Positions 1 to 6,216 of a stretch of DNA of 9,550 nucleotides are shown here, piece after piece. Origin of the DNA: Chloroflexota bacterium (GTDB taxonomy: Bacteria > Chloroflexota > Ktedonobacteria > Ktedonobacterales > Ktedonobacteraceae); assembly GCA_902810755.1 (NCBI GenBank), contig CADDYT010000202.1, positions 1-9,550 on the forward strand, in the 5' to 3' direction. Position 1 is the stretch's first letter, and each line of letters begins with the position of its first letter. Position numbers and translations under genes: made by a program. The notes beneath the pieces are model-generated. The model was not told the origin of the DNA. It saw nothing but the letters and a program-made list of their open reading frames with translations, and made no database searches.

Positions 1-114
1 CCCATCATCACCCGCCTCCACCACGACACCCTCCTCCTCGATCCTCGCACCGTGCTGGATGAGCAGGATGAGGAACTGGTGAGCGGGCTGGTGGAAGAAT
101 TTTCCAACAAATAA
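1..114 (+). CDS. selA: C-terminal end of probable L-seryl-tRNA(Sec) selenium transferase (SelA), partial
   Basis: An open frame enters at base 1 and ends at TAA 112-114, giving the last 37 residues of a protein. The tail reads PIITRL..DTLLLDPRTVLDEQDEEL, which matches my memory of the SelA C-terminus (P-[IV]-[IV]-x-R-[IL]-x-x-D-x-L-L-L-D-x-R-T-V). SelA is a PLP-dependent decameric enzyme that converts Ser-tRNA(Sec) into Sec-tRNA(Sec) using selenophosphate. The catalytic lysine and the PLP site lie upstream of the window, so only the tail can be judged. If the call is right, the organism makes selenoproteins and should also carry selB, selC and selD. No selB follows directly; the next stretch is a gene relic. 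The alternative is another fold-type I PLP enzyme with a similar tail. Confidence 0.7.
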   Translation, partial: PIITRLHHDTLLLDPRTVLDEQDEELVSGLVEEFSNK

Positions 115-135
115 AGATATATTGAGGACTGTGTT

Positions 136-539
136 ATGGAGAAACTAACCTTGAATCAGCTTAAAGCTGAGGTGTACCTTTTGTTCAAGTCTTGAATAGC
201 GAACCGATAGCTTTTCTCTATGGGGTCACGGATGGCAAAGCAGTGGGAACGTATATAGAGCAGGCCTTTCACAAGTATCTCAATGAGCGATATTCGTATA
301 TGGCCGGTAGCTTTGCGAGCGGTATTGATTTCCCTGAGCTAGAAGTCGATATAAAGACGCTGGAAGAATGAAATCTTCCGCTGGACGAGGGCGGACGGGA
401 GCTTCTCGCCGAACGTATCTTGCAAGAACCGCCCCTTCAGGGCTATCTCACCGTTTCCAATGCGCTACAATGGAGATTACAATACGGGAGAGCTATTGGA
501 GTTGTAGGTACTACCGAAGGTGTGGAGAATATGCTTTGA
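136..539 (+). pseudogene. Decayed gene, possibly a PD-(D/E)xK restriction endonuclease relic
   Basis: An ATG at 136 opens MEKLTLNQLKAEVY and stops at TGA 193-195. Another frame (codons starting at 183) carries VQVLNSEPIAFLYGVTDGKA, then a GIDFPELEVDIK segment, then hits TGA at 369-371. Beyond that stop the same frame continues as NLPLDEGGRELLAERILQEP and later YLTVSNALQWRLQYGRAIG, ending at TGA 537-539. The pieces read as one protein broken by a frameshift near 170-183 and one in-frame stop, the latter easily derived from CGA. The DFPELEVDIK stretch resembles a PD-(D/E)xK nuclease core, and I recall the NALQWRLQY tail from uncharacterised type II restriction-endonuclease-like proteins. The distance between core and tail seems too short, suggesting an internal deletion as well. 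Family assignment is from memory and uncertain; the decay itself is visible. Confidence 0.5.
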
Positions 540-552
540 GTAACTGTCATTG

Positions 553-1584
553 TCATCGTTCCTCCCCGGTCGCGATCCGTACATAGCTGCGATAGCGTTG
601 GGGGTTGATGAGGCCATCGTTGACGGCCTGACGGATGGCGCAGCCTTCTTCGTCGAGATGCATGCAGTCAGAGTATTCACACTCGCCGAGGTAGGGGCGG
701 AACTCGACGAAGCAGCGGGCCAGTTCTTCCGGTTCGATGTTCCAGAGGGCGAGGGCGCGAATCCCGGCGGAATCGGCCAGCCAGCCGCCTCCTGAGAGCG
801 GGTAGAGGTGCGAGCCGGTGGTGGTGTGTCGCCCCTTGCCCGTCGCGTCACTGATAAAGCCGGTTTGCAGGGCCATCCCCGGCTCGATGACGTTGATGAG
901 CGAGGATTTGCCCACGCCGGACGGGCCGGTAAAAAGCGTCGTGTGATCTTTGAGCAGTTCGCGCAACTGATCGATGCCCTGCCCCGTCTGCGTGCTTGTC
1001 CAGAGAACGGGGTAGCCCAGACTGCTATACAGTGCGGCGGCCTCCTCCACGCGCTGTTCATGCGGCAAATCGACCTTGTTCAGGCAGATGATGGGGCGAA
1101 TCTCAGCCGATTCGCAGATGGCGAGATAGCGATCCAGCATGCCAAAATGCGGCTCCGGCTGCGCGACGGCAAAGACCAGCACCACCTGGTCAAGGTTGGC
1201 AAGCATCGTCTGCTCGATGGTCTTCTTCTCGGTCGAACCGGCATCTTTGCGCGAAATGGCGCTCTGGCGCGGCAAGATTTCTTCGATCAGGCCGGTTTTC
1301 TCATCCAGCCGACGCACCTTGACGCGATCGCCAACGGTCAGGCGAACAACGCTGGCTTCAGGCTCCTCGCGCTGCGTGCGGGAAGCGCGCGAGGGAGTGG
1401 GAATTTTCTCGTAGTGAGGACGCGGCCTGCCCGTTGATCTGCTGGCCGCCTGCGCCCTGGCAAAGGCTTTTTTCAACTTTCCGCGCAGCGTGCTGCGCAA
1501 AATGCCCTCGTCCGTGTACACATCATAGATGCCATGCGCACCGCCGAGGACGACACCGGTAAGCGTTTCCGGTTCATTGCTCAA
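553..1584 (-). CDS. rsgA: Ribosome small-subunit-dependent GTPase A (RsgA/YjeQ)
   Basis: This 343-residue protein is the circularly permuted GTPase that checks late maturation of the 30S subunit in the cytoplasm. Its motifs appear in the permuted order: G4 NKVD at residues 169-172, the P-loop GPSGVGKSS at 220-228, a GRHTTT switch-I segment at 251-256, and G3 DSAG at 271-274. A C-terminal zinc knuckle follows (C302, C307, H309, C315). The N-terminal OB-fold (about 8-112, ending in the usual PRQSAISRK) is interrupted at about 41-80 by a basic, Pro/Ser/Arg-rich linker, making the protein slightly long for the family. The start is TTG at 1584. The only nearby ATG is out of frame, and GGAGGG sits 6 bases upstream. 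It has its own spacer and a candidate promoter, so it is probably expressed independently of the acyl-CoA genes upstream. Confidence 0.95.
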   Translation of the reverse strand: MSNEPETLTGVVLGGAHGIYDVYTDEGILRSTLRGKLKKAFARAQAASRSTGRPRPHYEKIPTPSRASRTQREEPEASVVRLTVGDRVKVRRLDEKTGLIEEILPRQSAISRKDAGSTEKKTIEQTMLANLDQVVLVFAVAQPEPHFGMLDRYLAICESAEIRPIICLNKVDLPHEQRVEEAAALYSSLGYPVLWTSTQTGQGIDQLRELLKDHTTLFTGPSGVGKSSLINVIEPGMALQTGFISDATGKGRHTTTGSHLYPLSGGGWLADSAGIRALALWNIEPEELARCFVEFRPYLGECEYSDCMHLDEEGCAIRQAVNDGLINPQRYRSYVRIATGEER

Positions 1585-1590
1585 TGCTTT

Positions 1591-1596
1591 CCCTCC
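1591..1596 (-). promoter_or_regulatory. Strong Shine-Dalgarno of rsgA, fixing the TTG start
   Basis: On the minus strand the sequence is GGAGGG, then 6 bases, then TTG (1584-1582). The codons that follow read Ser-Asn-Glu-Pro-Glu. A CAT at 1575-1577 (ATG on the minus strand) is out of frame, so the ribosome site decides for the non-ATG start. Confidence 0.8.
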
Positions 1597-1776
1597 ACAA
1601 AACTAAAAAAACCTTGCACCTCCTTAAAACTGGCTATGCCAGAATTTCGTGGCTGCCCACCCTGCTCGCGCTCTTCCCCGTGCCGATTTGCGCTGAGTTG
1701 TGCGGAGAAGGGGACGGCCATATCTTTACAACATACACGAATGAGCGTCTATTCCAGCACTGTCGGTTCGCTATTC

Positions 1777-1806
1777 AGTATACACAAATGGAACGGCTGT
1801 TGCAAC
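1777..1806 (-). promoter_or_regulatory. Candidate housekeeping promoter for rsgA
   Basis: On the minus strand TTGCAA (1806-1801) is followed after 18 bases by TATACT (1782-1777), with TGTG directly before the -10. This gives 4/6 and 5/6 matches to the sigma-70/sigma-A consensus. Transcription would start near 1770, leaving a leader of about 185 bases before the TTG start. The prediction is by eye only. Confidence 0.35.
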
Positions 1807-1810
1807 TGTT

Positions 1811-1838
1811 CTGCGGCGGCGCTGCGGCCGCCGCAGAC
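1811..1838. repeat. GC-rich hairpin, 11-bp stem with 6-base loop
   Basis: TCTGCGGCGGC (1811-1821) pairs perfectly with GCCGCCGCAGA (1828-1838) around the loop GCTGCG. Neither side is followed by a T-run, so it is not a textbook intrinsic terminator. It lies just upstream of the proposed rsgA -35 box, in the 3' region of the carboxyltransferase transcript. It may end or stabilise that transcript. Confidence 0.6.
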
Positions 1839-1937
1839 TCCGTAATGTTTCTATAACTCTGCTGCGTGCTATAAGAAGTCAGAAAAAGCGTGTCGACGAA
1901 GTGACCCAATTAAGAACAGAGGAGCGACTCCGCTTTC

Positions 1938-1982
1938 CGGCAGTCCGACCGCGAAGAATCGGCCTGGTCACGCTCACTGCCG
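1938..1982 (-). terminator. Imperfect stem-loop just downstream of the carboxyltransferase stop
   Basis: CGGCAGT (1938-1944) pairs with ACTGCCG (1976-1982). Inside, GACC (1947-1950) can pair with GGTC (1966-1969), or CCGA (1945-1948) with TCGG (1959-1962). It begins 13 bases past the stop codon of the minus-strand gene. There is no adjacent U-run, so it could be a factor-dependent terminator, a 3'-end protecting structure, or chance. Confidence 0.3.
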
Positions 1983-1995
1983 ACATGATGTCCCA

Positions 1996-3528
1996 TCACA
2001 CTGGATAAATCGGATTCCGGCACTCCGAGAACCGTGCTTCTTTGGTCTGGTAGACCTTGTAGCGGGCGATAAGCTCGTCGCGCAGGGACCCGAAGGGGGT
2101 GATGGTGTCGACAATGAGTTCGGAGGCCAGGCGGAAGATGTCAATGTCTTCGGCGTAGCGGGCCTCCATCATCTTGCGGAACGGCTCGCGCTGCTCTTCA
2201 GGCAGCTCGGCGATCTGGTTGGCGTAGACGGCGTTGATGGCGGCTTCTGGCCCCATGACGGCGATCTGCGCGGTGGGCAGGGCGATGACGGCGTCGGTGC
2301 CGAAGGCGGGGCCGGCCATGGCGTAGAGGCCCGCGCCGTAGCATTTGCGCACGACGACGCAGATTTTGGGGACGACGGCCTGCGAGACGGCAGCGATGAA
2401 TTTGGCCCCGTGCCGGATGATACCGGCCCGCTCGACGGCGGAGCCGATCATGAAGCCGGAGACATCGGCCAGGAAGAGCAGAGGGATATTGAAGGCGTTG
2501 CAGATGTTGACGAAGCGCGTCCCCTTGTCCGAGGAGTCGGTGAACAGCACGCCGCCCTTGACGCGCGGCTGGTTGGCGACGATGCCGACGACCCTGCCGT
2601 TAAGGCGCGCGAAGCCGGTGATCAGTTCGGGCGCGAAGAGCTTTTTGATCTCGAAGAAACTATCGGCATCGACGAGCGAGTTAAGGAAATCGTACATGTT
2701 GAAGGGCCTGCTCTGCACCTCCGGCACGATCTCGCTCAGGGGCCGGTCGCTGGCAGGCGGTCTGGGTTCGGCATCGGCAGGTCTGCCGAGATAGTTCTGG
2801 GGCATGTAGCGGAAATATTCTCGCGCCAGGTAGATGGCCTCCTCCTCGCTTGTAGCCAGGAAGTCGCCGAGGCCGGAGACGGTGCAGTGCATGCGCGCGC
2901 CGCCCATCTCTTCCAGCGTCACCTTCTCGCGCGTCACCATCTCGGCCATGCGCGGGGAGCCGAGGTAGGCGCTGGAGTTGCCTTCGACCATGATGGTGAT
3001 ATCGGCAAAGGCGGGGGTGTAGGCCGCGCCCGCCGGTGAGGGGCCGAAGAGGATGGAGATTTGCGGCACCACGCCGGACATCTTGATCTGGTTGTAGAAG
3101 GTGCGCCCGCCCTGGTTGCGCCCCGGAAAGAGCCGAATCTGGTCGGTGATGCGCGCCCCGGCAGAGTCGATCAGGTAGAACATGGGAATGCGCATCTGCA
3201 TCGCCATCTCCTGAATGCGCAGATTCTTCTGCACCGATTTCTCCCCCGCCGAACCCGCCTTGACCGTCGAGTCGGAGGCGCTGAACGCTACCGGTCGGCC
3301 ATGAATGCGCCCCACGCCGGTAATGACGCCATCGGCAGGCAATTCGGGGTTCCGGCACTCGGCAAACATGCCGTCCTCAAACTCGATCTTGCCGTCGTCC
3401 AGCAGCAGCTTGAGCCGGTCGCGCGCAAACAACTTCTTCTGCTGCCGATTGCGCTCATGATACTTCTCCGCCCCGCCCTTCTTAATGCGCTCAATTTCCG
3501 CGAGCAGATGCTCCTCTTTGCCTGTCAT
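1996..3528 (-). CDS. Biotin-dependent acyl-CoA carboxylase, carboxyltransferase (beta) subunit
   Basis: A 510-residue protein of the PccB/MccB/AccD-type carboxyltransferase family, which moves CO2 from carboxybiotin to an acyl-CoA. Two crotonase-fold halves are visible. The N half (about 25-245) includes LPADGVITGVG, DSAGARI at 121-127, the glycine-rich oxyanion loop GPSPAGAAY at 162-170, and EGNSSAYLGSPRM. The C half (about 265-500) includes DSSDKGTRFV at 331-340, DVSGFMIG at 355-362, and the second oxyanion loop RKCYGAGLYAMAG at 394-406. The length is normal. The frame stays open upstream to 3780, but family homology begins near MTGKEEHLL (ATG at 3528), preceded by an AGGAAGGG and an AGAAGAG purine run. 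It follows the acetyltransferase by 109 bases on the same strand. The RKCYGAGLY loop looks more like methylcrotonyl/general acyl-CoA carboxylases than propionyl-CoA ones, but the substrate is not settled. The biotin carboxylase/BCCP partner is not in the window. Confidence 0.92.
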   Translation of the reverse strand: MTGKEEHLLAEIERIKKGGAEKYHERNRQQKKLFARDRLKLLLDDGKIEFEDGMFAECRNPELPADGVITGVGRIHGRPVAFSASDSTVKAGSAGEKSVQKNLRIQEMAMQMRIPMFYLIDSAGARITDQIRLFPGRNQGGRTFYNQIKMSGVVPQISILFGPSPAGAAYTPAFADITIMVEGNSSAYLGSPRMAEMVTREKVTLEEMGGARMHCTVSGLGDFLATSEEEAIYLAREYFRYMPQNYLGRPADAEPRPPASDRPLSEIVPEVQSRPFNMYDFLNSLVDADSFFEIKKLFAPELITGFARLNGRVVGIVANQPRVKGGVLFTDSSDKGTRFVNICNAFNIPLLFLADVSGFMIGSAVERAGIIRHGAKFIAAVSQAVVPKICVVVRKCYGAGLYAMAGPAFGTDAVIALPTAQIAVMGPEAAINAVYANQIAELPEEQREPFRKMMEARYAEDIDIFRLASELIVDTITPFGSLRDELIARYKVYQTKEARFSECRNPIYPV

Positions 3529-3581
3529 ACTCTTCTGTACCCTTCCTGAAAATATGCATGTAAAACCCGCAACTCTCGTAG

Positions 3582-3606
3582 ACGACGGTAATGCTGCTAC
3601 CGCCAT
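3582..3606 (-). repeat. Small hairpin in the acetyltransferase-carboxyltransferase gap
   Basis: TACCGCCAT at 3598-3606 pairs with ACGACGGTA at 3582-3590 around a 7-base loop (core CGGTA/TACCG, flanked by wobble pairs). In the minus-strand transcript it lies 53 bases before the carboxyltransferase ATG. It could punctuate the operon or stabilise an mRNA end; it may be chance. Confidence 0.25.
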
Positions 3607-3637
3607 AATTACGAGTCGTCGATACTGTTGCTGCTGT

Positions 3638-4546
3638 TCACAATCGCTTGCTATAATCAAACGAGCGGTTATACGTCTGGAAACCAACCGATTCGTAGAG
3701 CCGCCACGCTGGTTCGTTGCTGCCGACGCAACAGACGATAGCTGTTTGCATGCCGTGCGCTTGCAGGCGGCGCAGGGCATACAGCATGAGAGCTTTGCCG
3801 ATACCTTTGCCGCGAAAGGCGGGGCGCGTGCCTACCGGCTCGAATTCTCCGATGTTGTTCACCGTATCAAGCCAGCAGATACAGTAGGAAGCAAAGGTGC
3901 CATCGGGCGCGACCGCTACGAAGTCACATTCGGGTGTGTAGCCCGCGATGTCACGCATGCGTCGATATGCCTCAAGCGTGACCTTCGAGGGATGCCAGAC
4001 CTCGCGGTGAATGTCGACGCGCTGCTCAAACTCGTCTTCCCCTCCGACGGGGCGCACAATCCACCCCTCCGGCAACTTCGCTTCGGCAATGGGCTGGCTG
4101 AGATCCCGGCGCATGTGCAGCATATAAAACTCGTCGCGCCGGAAGCCCTGTTGGGCGAGCAGCTCAAGCAGGGGGAAATCGTCCTCAAACGCGGTTACAG
4201 TATATACCGGCTCCGCGCCTTCCTGCGCCATCGCCCCACGCTGGCGCATCTCTCCCCATGCCACCATCCAGGCCAGAAGCTCGCTATCGTGGCGATGCTC
4301 AGGCGCGACCTGCACGCAAGTACCATGCTTATCTCTCCATGCAAAGCCGACAAGCTCGCCCGCCCCATTTTCCCACAGACGCACATTCTGTCGCGGGTCG
4401 AACAGGGTATTCTGATACATGCCCCACACCAGATCACCCACGTGCCAGAAGCTGTGCTGCATGTCATCAGACATACAGGCGGCAACGAGCGATTTGAGAC
4501 GGGAGAGATCATCCAGATCAGCAAAAGGACGAGAAGTTATGTTCAT
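3638..4546 (-). CDS. GNAT-family N-acetyltransferase with two GNAT-like halves
   Basis: The C-terminal half of this 302-residue protein (about 160-300) is a standard GNAT domain. It has IRPV at the domain start, a beta-strand region around FVAVAPDGTFASYCICW, acetyl-CoA motif A RPAFRGKGIGKALM at 241-254, and the motif-B-like NEPAWRLYESVGF at 277-289. The N-terminal half (1-148) has a similar layout but no R-x-x-G-x-G/A loop, so it is probably a degenerate second GNAT domain, an arrangement seen in MshD-like acetyltransferases. The substrate cannot be told from sequence. The ATG lies 3 bases after the acyl-CoA dehydrogenase stop (TAA-CTT-ATG) and has only a weak Shine-Dalgarno, so translation is probably coupled to the upstream gene. 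Co-transcription with acyl-CoA genes hints at acylation tied to that pathway, but this is inference. Confidence 0.85.
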   Translation of the reverse strand: MNITSRPFADLDDLSRLKSLVAACMSDDMQHSFWHVGDLVWGMYQNTLFDPRQNVRLWENGAGELVGFAWRDKHGTCVQVAPEHRHDSELLAWMVAWGEMRQRGAMAQEGAEPVYTVTAFEDDFPLLELLAQQGFRRDEFYMLHMRRDLSQPIAEAKLPEGWIVRPVGGEDEFEQRVDIHREVWHPSKVTLEAYRRMRDIAGYTPECDFVAVAPDGTFASYCICWLDTVNNIGEFEPVGTRPAFRGKGIGKALMLYALRRLQAHGMQTAIVCCVGSNEPAWRLYESVGFQTYNRSFDYSKRL

Positions 4547-4549
4547 AAG

Positions 4550-5695
4550 TTATCTCATTCCCAGCAGTTCGCGCGCGATGAGCAACTGGCGAATTTCGTT
4601 AGTGCCTGCGCCGATTTCGCCGAGGCGGGCGTCGCGCCACATGCGTTCGACCTCGAAATCGGTCAGGTAGCCCCAGCCGCCATGAATTTGCAGGGCTTCG
4701 TTGGCGGCGCGAGATGCCGCACGGGCAGTGAAGAGCAGGGCTGCCGCCGCCTCTTTGCTCACGCGCTTGCCCTGCTGCGCCAGCCAGAGGGCGCGGTGGG
4801 ACATATGGCGTGCCGCTTCCAGATCGGTGTACATATCGGCCAGCTTGGCCTGAATAAGCTGGAAGTTGGCAATGGGCTGGCCGAATTGCTCGCGCTCCTT
4901 CGCATATTTGAGCGAAACTTCCAGCGCCGCCTCGATACCGGCGATCATGCTGACGGCGAAGAAGGCGCGCTCGATATCCAGCCCGCTCATAACCACTTTA
5001 TAGCCCTCGTCAACCCTGCCCAGCACGTTCTCTTCGGGAACGAAGGCGTCCTCGAAGACCAGTTCGCCGGTGGGTGAGCCATGCATGCCGACCTTCTGCA
5101 ATTTGCGCGCCACGTGATAGCCGGGCGTATTCGTCTCGAAGATAAAGGCGGTGATGCCCCGGCTTCCGGCTTCCGGGCGCGTCTTTGTATAGAGAACCAG
5201 CAGGTCGGCGATTGGCCCGTTGGTGATGAAGACTTTGGACCCATTGATAAGATAGCCGCCCTCGACCCTGCGCGCCGTCGTGCGAATGCCCATGGCGTCC
5301 GAGCCGGCGTTCGGCTCGGTCAGGCCCAGCGCGCCGATCATTTCCGTGCTGACCAGCTTCGGCAGGTATTTCCGCTTCTGCTCCCCGGTGCCGTTGCGCA
5401 AAATGTTGTGGGCGCAGAGGTTCAAATGCGCGCCGAACGACATGGAGATGGCCCCGTTGACACGGCTGAGGCCACGCGCCACCAGCGCCGCCATCAAGAA
5501 ATCGCCGCCGCTGCCGCCATACTCCTCTGGAATGGCGATACCCGTGTAGCCCTGCCCGGCCAGACGCTGCCACAGCCAGCGTGGAAAATCGTCGCTGCGC
5601 TCTATCTCAGCATTATGCGGCTTAATCACCTCGCGCGCAAAGGCCAGCGCGCTCTCATAGGCCAGTTGATGCTCTTCGGGCAGTTCAAAATCCAT
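4550..5695 (-). CDS. Acyl-CoA dehydrogenase, isovaleryl-CoA dehydrogenase-like
   Basis: This 381-residue, full-length FAD flavoenzyme oxidises the alpha-beta bond of an acyl-CoA and passes electrons to ETF. It shows the N-terminal helical domain (1-120, with GIAIPEEYGGSGGD at 52-65), the flavin-contact LTEPNAGSD at 125-133, the beta domain with GYLINGSKVFITNG at 147-160, and the C-terminal QIHGGWGY at 336-343. The usual C-terminal catalytic Glu (MCAD YEGT position) is replaced by Ala363 in GEIGAGTNEIR. A Glu is present instead in SGLDIER (Glu242), the position used by isovaleryl-CoA dehydrogenase. Overall wording (SFGAHLNLCAHNILRNG, MSGLDIER, EIGAGTNEIR) also fits that subfamily. The ATG at 5695 has AAAGGA about 8-10 bases upstream. 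It is first in the minus-strand group. Isobutyryl- or 2-methylbutyryl-CoA specificity remains possible. Confidence 0.9.
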   Translation of the reverse strand: MDFELPEEHQLAYESALAFAREVIKPHNAEIERSDDFPRWLWQRLAGQGYTGIAIPEEYGGSGGDFLMAALVARGLSRVNGAISMSFGAHLNLCAHNILRNGTGEQKRKYLPKLVSTEMIGALGLTEPNAGSDAMGIRTTARRVEGGYLINGSKVFITNGPIADLLVLYTKTRPEAGSRGITAFIFETNTPGYHVARKLQKVGMHGSPTGELVFEDAFVPEENVLGRVDEGYKVVMSGLDIERAFFAVSMIAGIEAALEVSLKYAKEREQFGQPIANFQLIQAKLADMYTDLEAARHMSHRALWLAQQGKRVSKEAAAALLFTARAASRAANEALQIHGGWGYLTDFEVERMWRDARLGEIGAGTNEIRQLLIARELLGMR

Positions 5696-5771
5696 AGCCT
5701 GATCCTTTCTGCAAGCAAAGACACGCTCCGCGCTCAGACAAACAGCTCTACACGGTTGAAGTTACAAAGTA

Positions 5772-5801
5772 AGTGTACGTTGTGAGAGGGAATATTGGCA
5801 A
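5772..5801 (-). promoter_or_regulatory. Candidate promoter for the acyl-CoA dehydrogenase operon
   Basis: On the minus strand TTGCCA (5801-5796) is followed after 18 bases by TACACT (5777-5772), matching the sigma-70/sigma-A consensus at 5/6 and 4/6 positions. The start would fall near 5765, about 70 bases before the dehydrogenase ATG. The call is by eye. Confidence 0.35.
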
Positions 5802-6002
5802 GGGGATAAAATCTAAAGTTCAGGCAGGCCACCCACCGACACGACAGGCCTGGTGAGGGTAGATAGCCTGGCATAATGAAACCGACGCCATATCCGGCTC
5901 TGTGAAGGTAACAGCAGGCGATGAAGCAAGACGACGATAGCGAGGAGAGTGAATGGAAGCCTTCTTTATGCAATCCCCGGCAGCCAACAACGCGCAGGGA
6001 AG

Positions 6003-6020
6003 TTTTTCGAATTTGAAAAA
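6003..6020. repeat. AT-rich near-palindrome
   Basis: TTTTTC (6003-6008) and GAAAAA (6015-6020) flank GAATTT, so nearly the whole 18 bases are self-complementary. It sits in the middle of the divergent spacer and could be a protein-binding site. It is too short and AT-rich to be certain. Confidence 0.3.
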
Positions 6021-6033
6021 GGAATATGCCAGC

Positions 6034-6080
6034 GATGAGATGAGCCTGCCATGACCCGCTTCACCCTGGCCCATCTCATC
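6034..6080. repeat. Long inverted repeat in the divergent spacer
   Basis: GATGAGATG (6034-6042) pairs exactly with CATCTCATC (6072-6080). After one mismatch GCC (6044-6046) pairs with GGC (6068-6070), leaving a 21-base loop. No T-run follows closely on either strand. It lies just upstream of the proposed phosphodiesterase promoter, so a regulatory site or an end-of-transcript structure for leftward or rightward read-through is possible. Confidence 0.45.
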
Positions 6081-6109
6081 CCTCAAATGCACCCGCTTTA
6101 CCCAACCTG

Positions 6110-6130
6110 TCACATCATATGTGATATACT
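6110..6130 (+). promoter_or_regulatory. Extended -10 promoter with overlapping palindromic operator, phosphodiesterase gene
   Basis: TCACATCATATGTGA (6110-6124) is a perfect inverted repeat with 6-base arms and a 3-base centre. It runs straight into TGATATACT (6122-6130), an extended -10 (TGn plus TATACT, 5/6 match). No good -35 lies at 17-18 bases, which fits an extended -10 or an activator-dependent promoter. A dimeric regulator bound here would cover the promoter. Transcription would begin near 6137, about 80 bases before the ATG at 6217. Confidence 0.45.
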
Positions 6131-6216
6131 TTCGCAAAAGGGCAAAAAACACAACGATTGATCGGGCAGGTAAAGGGTCTGATCTGATAGCAAATGGGTA
6201 GGAAGCAGGTCTGGCT

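Larger units (their letters stand above)
1585..1995. other. Spacer between the carboxyltransferase gene and rsgA
   Basis: These 411 bases contain no credible gene. Reading frames on the plus strand here have no ribosome site, and their peptides resemble no family I know. Besides the rsgA promoter and Shine-Dalgarno site, the spacer holds two inverted repeats (1811-1838 and 1938-1982). Together they suggest that the carboxylase transcript ends or is processed here and that rsgA transcription begins afresh. Confidence 0.5.
5696..6216. other. Divergent regulatory spacer between the dehydrogenase and phosphodiesterase genes
   Basis: These 521 bases separate genes that diverge. I see no convincing protein; reading frames on the minus strand here are low in familiar composition, lack ribosome sites, and one runs into the 5' end of the phosphodiesterase gene. 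The stretch holds a candidate promoter on each side, a long imperfect stem-loop (6034-6080), an AT-rich palindrome (6003-6020) and an operator-like palindrome (6110-6124). A GGCCACCC at 5827-5834 shares a core with the repeat-rich spacer near 9015-9164. Confidence 0.5.

Noticed and set aside
369..371. The in-frame TGA in the relic, next to selA, as a selenocysteine codon.
   Set aside because: No convincing SECIS hairpin follows. The same gene also needs a frameshift correction upstream, and the residue would fall in a nuclease-like protein with no known selenocysteine relatives. Decay explains it better.
1584..1856. Small plus-strand frames upstream of rsgA.
   Set aside because: They have no ribosome site and no family resemblance, and they run through the rsgA promoter and a perfect hairpin, so they look like spacer sequence.
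2410..3039. Plus-strand frame of 209 codons inside the carboxyltransferase gene.
   Set aside because: It is the antisense shadow of a conserved carboxyltransferase; its Asp/Gly/Val-rich composition is typical of such shadows.
3529..3780. N-terminal extension of the carboxyltransferase by 84 residues (frame open to 3780).
   Set aside because: The extra residues are low-complexity (a Gln run) and unlike the family, and they overlap the 3' end of the acetyltransferase gene. Homology begins at the ATG at 3528, which has purine-rich ribosome sites.
3485..5077. A 530-codon plus-strand open frame.
   Set aside because: It lies antisense to three well-supported genes (carboxyltransferase start, acetyltransferase, dehydrogenase) and mirrors their GC-rich codon pattern. 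The peptide resembles no family, and no ribosome site is seen.
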